NCBI GenBank assembly: GCA_002336985.1
Contig: DDFE01000016.1
Span: forward strand, 3,848 to 9,263
Direction of reading: 5' to 3'
Origin: Sphingomonadales bacterium UBA1936
Lineage (GTDB): Bacteria > Pseudomonadota > Alphaproteobacteria > Sphingomonadales > Sphingomonadaceae
Length of the DNA: 5,416 nt
Shown here: piece by piece, positions 1 to 5,416 of the stretch
Layout: each line of letters starts with the position of its first letter
Position numbering within the stretch: the first letter of the stretch is position 1
Notes under the pieces: generated by a model
The model's database searches: none
Told to the model about the DNA's origin: nothing
What the model saw: only the letters and a program-made list of their open reading frames with translations
Program-made: the position numbers and the translations under genes

Positions 1-123
1 ACCGAATTCGTCGAGAACCGGGGCCGGTCATTCCGACCGGACGTGGCAAGCGGAGAAGCGAGGCTTTGGGGCGAAACTGCATGACCGGAACATGTGCCAG
101 ATCGGCCGCGTGTAGGACAGGCT
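1..123. other. Unassigned left edge
   Basis: I cannot assign a gene to this stretch. On the plus strand, frame 1 is open from the window edge to a TGA at 82-84 (27 residues) and frame 2 is open to a TAG at 113-115 (37 residues). Either could be the tail of a gene entering from the left and converging on the small membrane-protein gene that ends at 124. Neither peptide is one I recognise. A short perfect inverted repeat, CCGGTC (24-29) and GACCGG (35-40) with a 5-nt loop, lies here, but no T-run follows on either strand, so it is not a convincing terminator. Confidence 0.3.
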
Positions 124-414
124 CTAATGCAGCGACGTGCCCGACGTTTCTTTCAGGTCCCTGAGTGCTTCCTGGAAGACCCGCTTGTGCCGGCTCCAGC
201 CGAGGACGCTGTCGCCGTAGGCAATGGCCGCATAGGCGGCAGCAGCGCCGAGCCACGACATCCAGACCGCAAAGCCCATCCATTCGAGTGCGACGAAGAT
301 GCCGGTTACGAGCAGGCCGAACCCGAATGCGGCTATTGCGGCAGCAGCCGGTTTATCGGCGGGTTCGGGTGCGATTTCGTCGGCGCGCGCCTTGGCCTGG
401 GCAAAGATATCCAT
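124..414 (-). CDS. Small two-helix membrane protein, function unknown
   Basis: This 96-residue protein is not one I recognise. It has a charged N-terminal segment (about 1-21), two hydrophobic stretches likely to span the inner membrane (about 23-43 and 48-67, rich in Ala, Gly, Phe and Trp), and a basic and acidic amphipathic tail (about 72-90). The short link between the helices suggests a hairpin with both ends on the same side of the membrane. The ATG at 414 is the only reasonable start: an in-frame TAG lies four codons upstream, and the alternatives would cut into the first helix. No good Shine-Dalgarno is visible; instead a perfect 6-bp hairpin sits right against the start codon. It follows the mreB-like gene by 58 nt in the same direction, so it could be co-transcribed with it. 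No role is inferred. Confidence 0.7.
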   Translation of the reverse strand: MDIFAQAKARADEIAPEPADKPAAAAIAAFGFGLLVTGIFVALEWMGFAVWMSWLGAAAAYAAIAYGDSVLGWSRHKRVFQEALRDLKETSGTSLH

Positions 415-415
415 A

Positions 416-431
416 TGCGCTGGCTAGCGCA
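416..431 (-). repeat. Perfect inverted repeat abutting a start codon
   Basis: TGCGCT (416-421) and AGCGCA (426-431) form a perfect 6-bp stem with a 4-nt loop. The stem ends one base before the ATG of the small membrane-protein gene, where a ribosome binding site would be expected. In RNA it could reduce initiation. It is short enough to be chance in GC-rich DNA. Confidence 0.3.
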
Positions 432-472
432 CCCATGTCTCAATGCCAGAGGTTTTTGAGGAGCGCCGGATC

Positions 473-1513
<1,041 letters not shown>

Positions 1514-1587
1514 TGACTCCGGCGTGCGGCGACTCTGTGCACCGGTCAATCGATCGAAGCGATGAAGCGCCGCAGTTCCGGGGCGAA

Positions 1588-1603
1588 GCCACGTGCTCGT
1601 GGC
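1588..1603 (-). terminator. Possible weak terminator hairpin after the response regulator
   Basis: GCCACG (1588-1593) and CGTGGC (1598-1603) form a perfect 6-bp GC-rich stem with a 4-nt loop, 21 nt past the response-regulator stop codon and 74 nt before the mreB-like start. Read on the minus strand, only TT and then CGCC follows, so it lacks the U-tract of a classic intrinsic terminator. It might attenuate readthrough into mreB, or be chance. Confidence 0.25.
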
Positions 1604-1624
1604 AATTCAACCACCTCGGCGTGT

Positions 1625-2041
1625 TCAGCCGCCGTGTTGGAACAACCGCAACGCCGGCGGCGGTGCCGCGATCACCGCGCCACGGCTGACGTTCAGGGCG
1701 TATTCGACGGCGGTGCGCACGGCTTCGGGATTGGCGGGTTTGGTCAGGACGCCGATGGCGCCCGCGATACCTTCGCCCAACTCGCGCGGATTTGCCGTCA
1801 CAAACAGCACCGCGCATTTCCGGCGGCTGCACAACCGACGTCCGATTTCGGGGCCGGTCTGGCCATCGCGAAGGTTCATGTCGACCAGCGCGAGGTCGAT
1901 GGCATGGTCGTCGGCGATGGACATCGCGGTTTCGAAATCCGGCGCGATGCCCACGACATTATGGCCGAGGTCCTGCAGTGTCGCCTCCATGTCGAAAGCG
2001 ATCAGCATTTCATCTTCGACGATAAGGATATTGGCGGACAT
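1625..2041 (-). CDS. Single-domain (receiver-only) response regulator
   Basis: A 138-residue CheY-like receiver with no output domain. Visible receiver residues are the acidic pair D10-E11 (VEDE), phosphoacceptor D54 (LVDMNL), T82 (VTANP) and K101 (TKP). The NLRDGQTGPEIG segment after D54 resembles receivers that I associate with HWE-type sensor kinases in Alphaproteobacteria. It is not the FATGUY subfamily of SdrG: the T-loop reads FVTANP. The last 18 or so residues are a short tail with three prolines. It presumably acts by phosphotransfer or by protein contact in the cytoplasm, since no DNA-binding domain is present. No kinase gene is in the window. The ATG at 2041 starts directly into the first beta strand; GAAAG two bases upstream is only a weak ribosome site. 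A consensus EcfG promoter lies about 34 nt upstream, so the gene is probably part of the general stress regulon. Confidence 0.92.
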   Translation of the reverse strand: MSANILIVEDEMLIAFDMEATLQDLGHNVVGIAPDFETAMSIADDHAIDLALVDMNLRDGQTGPEIGRRLCSRRKCAVLFVTANPRELGEGIAGAIGVLTKPANPEAVRTAVEYALNVSRGAVIAAPPPALRLFQHGG

Positions 2042-2048
2042 GGCTTTC

Positions 2049-2073
2049 AGTACTGATTGGGTTGATCAGCACT
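2049..2073 (-). repeat. 25-bp inverted repeat at the response-regulator transcription start
   Basis: Two 9-nt arms, AGTACTGAT (2049-2057) and ATCAGCACT (2065-2073), are reverse complements at 8 of 9 positions around a 7-nt centre. The mismatch would be a G-U pair in RNA of the minus-strand transcript. It begins one base downstream of the EcfG -10 element and probably covers the transcription start, which fits an operator better than a terminator; no U-tract follows. The binding factor is unknown. Part of it would also lie in the 5' leader. Confidence 0.45.
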
Positions 2074-2074
2074 T

Positions 2075-2099
2075 AACGTAGATCAATCGTGCAAGTTCC
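2075..2099 (-). promoter_or_regulatory. Sigma-EcfG (general stress response) promoter
   Basis: On the minus strand the sequence reads GGAAC (2099-2095), a 16-nt spacer (2094-2079), then CGTT (2078-2075). This matches the published alphaproteobacterial EcfG consensus, GGAAC-N16/17-CGTT, at every defined base. It lies in the 85-bp gap between the dehydrogenase stop and the response-regulator ATG, points at the regulator, and would give a leader of roughly 25-30 nt. A nine-base exact match with permitted spacing, correctly placed and oriented, is unlikely to be chance. EcfG is normally released from the anti-sigma NepR by phosphorylated PhyR; neither gene is in this window. Confidence 0.78.
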
Positions 2100-2126
2100 A
2101 CGTCCGGTCGTTACGCATGGCAATCG

Positions 2127-3005
2127 TCAGGCGCGCGGCAACCGCCGGACGAGTGCACTCGTATCCTGCCGCCCTCCGCCCATGGTCTGAACCTCGGCAT
2201 AGAACTGGTCGATGAGCGCCGCGACGGGCAGGGCTGCGCCGTTCGCACGCGCCTCTTCGAAGGCGAGGCCCAGGTCCTTGCGCATCCAGTCGATCGCGAA
2301 CCCGAAATCGAACTCGTTCTTGACCATCGTCGACCAGCGGTTCGACATCTGCCAGCTGCCCGCGGCCCCGCCCGAGATGCTTTCGAACACCCGGTCGAGA
2401 TCGAGTTCGGCCGCCTGCGCGAAGCGCAGGGCCTCGCTCAGCGACTGGATGATGCCGGCAAACGCGATCTGGTTGGCCATCTTGGTCGTCTGGCCCGCAC
2501 CCGGCTGTCCGACATGGACGATGCGGCTGGAATAGGCTTCCATGAAAGGCGTGGCGGCAGCGATACCCTTGTCGGTGGCGCCGCACATCAGGGTCAGCGT
2601 GCCGTTGACGGCGCCCACCTGTCCGCCGGTCACGGGCGCATCGACGCTCATGATGCCAAGGCCTTTTGCCTCGACAGCCAGCTGGCGGGCGATCTTGGCC
2701 GAAACGGTCGTGTGGTCGATGAACACGCTGCCCTTCGCCATCGCGCGAAAGGCGCCGTCGCGCCCGAGCGTCACCGACGCGAGGTCGTCGTCATTGCCGA
2801 CACAGGCGATCACGGCCTCGACATCGCGCGCGGCTTCGGCGGGGCTGTCGGCGGCACTGGCGCGTCCTTGGCCGTATTCGGCGACCCAGGCGTCGGCCTT
2901 TGTGCGGGTGCGGTTGTAGACGACCATGTCGTGTCCGGCGTTGGCGAGATGCTTCGCCATCTGTCCGCCCATGACCCCGAGCCCGATGAATGCCAGTTTT
3001 GCCAT
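2127..3005 (-). CDS. Beta-hydroxyacid dehydrogenase (3-hydroxyisobutyrate dehydrogenase / tartronate semialdehyde reductase family)
   Basis: A 292-residue NAD(P)-dependent oxidoreductase, the normal length for the family. The N-terminal Rossmann domain has GLGVMGGQM (8-16), and NRT (31-33) after beta-2 suggests a preference for NADP(H). The substrate motif DAPVTGG is at 122-128, and the catalytic Lys is K175 in GQTTKMANQ; K-x-x-N-Q resembles E. coli GarR. The C-terminal half is the usual all-helical domain. Members interconvert small beta-hydroxyacids and their semialdehydes, in valine or glyoxylate metabolism or aldehyde detoxification. The window gives no valine-degradation neighbours, so the substrate is open. 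I chose the ATG at 3005 (MAKLAFIG); an in-frame ATG at 3011 would add two residues and is equally possible. The ATG at 3065 would add 20 residues with no place in the fold. It is divergent from ilvA. Confidence 0.88.
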   Translation of the reverse strand: MAKLAFIGLGVMGGQMAKHLANAGHDMVVYNRTRTKADAWVAEYGQGRASAADSPAEAARDVEAVIACVGNDDDLASVTLGRDGAFRAMAKGSVFIDHTTVSAKIARQLAVEAKGLGIMSVDAPVTGGQVGAVNGTLTLMCGATDKGIAAATPFMEAYSSRIVHVGQPGAGQTTKMANQIAFAGIIQSLSEALRFAQAAELDLDRVFESISGGAAGSWQMSNRWSTMVKNEFDFGFAIDWMRKDLGLAFEEARANGAALPVAALIDQFYAEVQTMGGGRQDTSALVRRLPRA

Positions 3006-3063
3006 GGCCATGCCGCATAGCGGGCGTTTGCGGGCCGCGCCAGATGACGTTAGGGCGCGCGGC
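3006..3063. promoter_or_regulatory. Divergent intergenic region, dehydrogenase and ilvA
   Basis: These 58 bp must hold the promoters of both divergent genes, unless these lie within the coding sequences. I see no clear -35/-10 pair for either direction. AGGG (3052-3055), eight bases before the ilvA ATG, is the best ribosome-site candidate. CGCGCC (3036-3041) and GGCGCG (3054-3059) are a perfect inverted repeat with a 12-nt loop that could fold over that site in the ilvA leader. The evidence for any specific regulation is weak. Confidence 0.35.
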
Positions 3064-4302
3064 ATGAATGCTCCCGTCTCGCTCGCGCCTCCACCCGTGA
3101 CCCTTGATGATATCCGTGCCGCTGCCGCGCGGATTCAGGGAAGCATCGTGCGCACGCCGACGTTGAAGAGCATTACCTTGTCGAACATGACCGGCGCAGA
3201 GGTCTGGCTGAAGTTCGAAAACCTTCAGTTCACCGCCGCCTACAAGGAGCGCGGCGCACTCAACAAGCTGCTGCTGATGCCCGAAGCCGCTCGCGCCAAG
3301 GGTGTAATCGCGGCATCGGCCGGCAACCATGCGCAAGGGCTGGCTTATCATGGCAAGCGCCTGGGCGTCCCGGTAACGATCGTCATGCCGCGTCCGACGC
3401 CGACGGTGAAGGTCATGCAGACGCAAGGGCATGGCGCGACGGTCGTGCTGCACGGCGAGACGTTCGATGCGGCCTACGCCCATGCGCGCGAACTCGAGGC
3501 AGAGCGCGACCTGACCTTCGTCCATCCGTTCGACGATGCGGAGATCATCGCGGGGCAGGGGACGATCGCGCTCGAAATGCTGGAGGATGCGCCCGACCTC
3601 GACACGCTCGCGATCCCGATCGGCGGCGGCGGGCTGCTGTCGGGCGTGGGAACCGCGGCAAAGGCGTTGAAGCCCGATATGGATATCGTCGGTGTCCAGG
3701 CAGAGCTTTACCCGTCGATGTACGCGCTGCTCGGCGGGCACGACCTTCCGAGCGAAGGCGATACGCTGGCCGAGGGTATCGCGGTCAAATATCCCGGCAT
3801 GCTGACGCGCGAGATCGTGCGATCGATCGCCAGTGAGATCGTGCTGGTTGCCGAACGCCATCTCGAAAAATCTGTCGCGCTGCTGCTCCAGATCGAAAAG
3901 ACGGTGGTCGAGGGCGCAGGAGCGGCGGGCTTCGCGGCGCTGCTGGCGCATCCGGAACGGTTCGTCGGGCGCAAGGTTGGCATCGTGCTGTGCGGCGGCA
4001 ATATCGACACGCGCCTGCTGGCGAACGTCCTGCTCCGCGACCTCGCACGGTCGGGCCGGCTGGCGCGGCTGAGGATCATCCTGCAGGACCGTCCGGGCAC
4101 GCTTTACCATGTCGCGCGAGTCTTCGACGAGCAGGCGGTCAACATCCTGGAACTGTCGCACCAGCGGATCTTCACCAACCTGCCGGCCAAGGGACTGAGC
4201 CTCGACGTCGAGTGCGAAACGCGCGATCGCGAGCATCTGGACCGGCTGGTTCGGGCGCTCACGGACAATGGTTATGAGGTATCGCTCGTCGAATTGGGGT
4301 GA
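3064..4302 (+). CDS. ilvA: Threonine ammonia-lyase (threonine dehydratase), single-ACT form
   Basis: A 412-residue PLP enzyme that deaminates L-threonine to 2-oxobutanoate and ammonia, the first committed step towards isoleucine. The fold-type II catalytic domain runs from about 13 to 325. It has the PLP-binding K61 in YKERGA, SAGNHAQG (84-91), the phosphate-binding glycine loop GGGG (187-190) followed by LLSGVG, and C310 in LCGGNID near the cofactor ring. One C-terminal ACT domain (about 336-412, with DRPGTL at 342-347) is expected to bind an amino-acid effector such as isoleucine or valine. This is the roughly 400-residue form, shorter than E. coli IlvA, which has two ACT-like repeats. I chose the ATG at 3064 because the homology begins shortly after it; an upstream in-frame start at 2926 would run back across the dehydrogenase gene. 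bpt follows after 56 nt on the same strand and may be co-transcribed. Confidence 0.94.
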   Translation: MNAPVSLAPPPVTLDDIRAAAARIQGSIVRTPTLKSITLSNMTGAEVWLKFENLQFTAAYKERGALNKLLLMPEAARAKGVIAASAGNHAQGLAYHGKRLGVPVTIVMPRPTPTVKVMQTQGHGATVVLHGETFDAAYAHARELEAERDLTFVHPFDDAEIIAGQGTIALEMLEDAPDLDTLAIPIGGGGLLSGVGTAAKALKPDMDIVGVQAELYPSMYALLGGHDLPSEGDTLAEGIAVKYPGMLTREIVRSIASEIVLVAERHLEKSVALLLQIEKTVVEGAGAAGFAALLAHPERFVGRKVGIVLCGGNIDTRLLANVLLRDLARSGRLARLRIILQDRPGTLYHVARVFDEQAVNILELSHQRIFTNLPAKGLSLDVECETRDREHLDRLVRALTDNGYEVSLVELG

Positions 4303-4358
4303 TTAACCCTCTTTCATGGTAAATCCGCTTTTAATCCCCGGCGGCGCGAAGCATAACC

Positions 4359-5162
4359 ATGGATGTGAGCGCGCCCTTCAGATTCCCGCGATTTTTCGTG
4401 ACGGCGCCCAGCCCGTGCCCGTACCTGCCCGGGAAGATCGAGCGGAAGGTTTTTACCGAACTCGCCGGCCCTGACGCCGTCGAACTGAACGAAGCGCTGA
4501 GCCGCATAGGCTTTCGCCGCAGCCAGGGCGTCGCATACCGCCCGTCGTGCGTCGATTGCGGTGCGTGCATCTCGGTCCGGGTGCTTGCGCAGGAATTCGT
4601 GCCGAGTGCGACCCACCGGCGCCTGATGAAGCGGCATGCCGACCTCGAAGTGTCGACGTGCCAGCCCTGGTCGACCCAGGAACAGTTCGATCTGATGCGG
4701 CGCTACCTGGATAGCCGTCACCCCACGGGTGGCATGGCAGGGATGGACGACATCGATTTCGCCGACATGGTCGAACATTCGGCTGTCGACACGCTGGTCA
4801 TCGAATATCGCGAGCCGTCGGTCGACGGGCGCCCGGGCAAGCTGGTGGGTGCGTGCATTACCGACCGCCAGGGCGACGGCCTGTCGATGATCTACAGTTT
4901 CTTCGCGCCGGACGAAGAGGGGCGCGCCGGTCTCGGCACGTTCATCATCCTCGACCATATCGAACGCGCGGCGCGGGCGGGGCAGAGCCACGTCTACCTC
5001 GGCTATTGGGTGCAGGGGTCGAAGCGCATGGAATACAAGGCGCGGTTCCAGCCCATGGAGCGGCTTGGTCCGACCGGCTGGCGGCGCATGACCGAAACCG
5101 ACATCGCCGATGCGCTGAAGGGCGAGGGCGTTCCGGGATCGCCCGGCGGCAAGAAGTTCTAG
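4359..5162 (+). CDS. bpt: Aspartate/glutamate leucyltransferase (bacterial N-end-rule aminoacyltransferase)
   Basis: A 267-residue cytoplasmic enzyme of the ATE1/Bpt family, often annotated as arginyltransferase. Characterised bacterial Bpt transfers leucine from Leu-tRNA onto proteins with N-terminal Asp or Glu, making an N-degron that ClpS delivers to ClpAP. The N-terminal domain has the signature TAPSPCPYLPG (15-25) with C20, then C64-x2-C67-x2-C70, the conserved cysteines that bind metal or an Fe-S cluster in ATE1 relatives, and FRRSQGVAYRP (52-62). The C-terminal GNAT-like half carries SMIYSFF (176-182) and YLGYWVQGSKRMEYKARFQP (213-232). Length is typical and all key cysteines are present. 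The ATG at 4359 gives the usual N-terminus; only a weak GAAG lies upstream. Its TAG overlaps the stop codon of the convergent protease gene. Confidence 0.93.
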   Translation: MDVSAPFRFPRFFVTAPSPCPYLPGKIERKVFTELAGPDAVELNEALSRIGFRRSQGVAYRPSCVDCGACISVRVLAQEFVPSATHRRLMKRHADLEVSTCQPWSTQEQFDLMRRYLDSRHPTGGMAGMDDIDFADMVEHSAVDTLVIEYREPSVDGRPGKLVGACITDRQGDGLSMIYSFFAPDEEGRAGLGTFIILDHIERAARAGQSHVYLGYWVQGSKRMEYKARFQPMERLGPTGWRRMTETDIADALKGEGVPGSPGGKKF

Positions 5163-5416
5163 GCTTTCTTCCGCTTCGGCGAAGGGGTCAGGAACGGCGG
5201 ATCGGCAATCGCGATACGCGCCTCGTTCAGCCGCTCTCCCCACTCATGCGATAGCGCACCGAAATAGGCGTCGTCCTCCTGCAGCCGCAGCTGGATCGGC
5301 GCCTTGGACGGATCGCTGGGGATGACGATCAGGTCGAGCGGCAGCCCGACCGACAGGTTCGACCGGATCGTCGAATCGAACGAGATCAGCGCGACCTTCA
5401 CCGCCTCGTCGAGCGT
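5159..5416 (-). CDS. Anbu-type proteasome-like peptidase, C-terminal part (gene runs off the window)
   Basis: The last 85 codons of a gene that continues beyond the right edge; reading is open and in frame to base 5416. The segment SFDSTIRSNLSVGLPLDLIV matches my recollection of the conserved C-terminal region of Anbu (COG3484), an HslV/proteasome-beta-related Ntn hydrolase of about 245 residues. The N-terminal Thr nucleophile and most of the core lie outside the window, so activity cannot be judged. The tail ends in a basic KRKKA. Anbu genes usually sit with a transglutaminase-like protein, an alpha-E protein and a circularly permuted ATP-grasp protein; those would be expected to the right, upstream of this gene. 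Its TAG (5161-5159) overlaps the bpt TAG, so no intergenic terminator is possible. A GTG at 5401 is only an internal codon. Confidence 0.82.
   Translation of the reverse strand, partial: TLDEAVKVALISFDSTIRSNLSVGLPLDLIVIPSDPSKAPIQLRLQEDDAYFGALSHEWGERLNEARIAIADPPFLTPSPKRKKA

Noticed and set aside
87..112. EcfG-like motif on the plus strand (GGAAC 87-91, then CGTG at 17-nt spacing)
   Set aside because: The -10 is imperfect (CGTG, not CGTT) and no plus-strand gene lies downstream.
1514..1549. Longer mreB-like start at TTG 1549 (12 extra residues)
   Set aside because: TTG is a rarer start, no ribosome site precedes it, and starting at the ATG at 1513 gives the usual MreB N-terminus and length.
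1555..1579. Second EcfG-like -35 (GGAAC at 1579-1575, minus strand) upstream of mreB
   Set aside because: At spacings of 16-18 nt there is no CGTT or GTT; the sequence reads TTCG or similar, so the -10 is missing.
3006..3065. Longer dehydrogenase start at 3065
   Set aside because: It would add 20 residues unrelated to the Rossmann fold ahead of MAKLAFIGLG and use up the whole divergent promoter region.
2791..4236. 481-residue minus-strand open frame across ilvA
   Set aside because: It lies antisense to ilvA and partly overlaps the dehydrogenase; it is rich in Arg, His and Gln with no recognisable domain, so it is a shadow.
5168..5184. Hairpin with TTCG loop near the bpt end as a terminator
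   Set aside because: The stem has a bulge, no T-run follows on either strand, and it lies in the Anbu coding sequence.
4314..5243. 309-residue minus-strand open frame across bpt
   Set aside because: It is antisense to a gene with all Bpt signature motifs, and it overlaps the Anbu gene in another frame; no domain is recognisable.

Overview
This is GC-rich DNA from an alphaproteobacterium, most likely a sphingomonad (Sphingomonas or a close relative). Three things point there: the protein sequences, the ilvA-bpt neighbourhood followed by a convergent Anbu-type protease gene, and a good match to an alphaproteobacterial general-stress (EcfG) promoter. The assignment is from recognition of the sequences, not from a database search. 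There is no sign of mobile elements, CRISPR arrays, tRNAs or rRNAs.

Layout. Positions 1-123 hold no gene I can assign. The left half then reads leftwards on the minus strand: a beta-hydroxyacid dehydrogenase (3005 to 2127), a single-domain response regulator (2041 to 1625), an MreB-family actin homologue (1513 to 473) and a 96-residue two-helix membrane protein (414 to 124). The right half reads rightwards: threonine ammonia-lyase ilvA (3064-4302) and the N-end-rule aminoacyltransferase bpt (4359-5162). At the right edge, the 3' part of a proteasome-like Anbu peptidase gene comes back on the minus strand (5416 to 5159). It overlaps the bpt stop codon.

How the parts relate. The dehydrogenase and ilvA are divergent across 58 bp. 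The response regulator has a consensus sigma-EcfG promoter (GGAAC-N16-CGTT) in the 85-bp gap upstream, and a 25-bp inverted repeat lies between that promoter and its start codon. The MreB homologue stands alone, without mreC or mreD, and sits just downstream of this stress-type regulator. It may therefore be a second, conditionally used MreB rather than the housekeeping copy. Bpt tags N-terminal acidic residues for degradation and ends tail-to-tail with a proteasome-like protease, a suggestive but unproven pairing.

Most of the window is ordinary chromosomal gene content. I see no clearly new multi-gene system. The most useful leads are the regulatory elements upstream of the response regulator and the isolated mreB.
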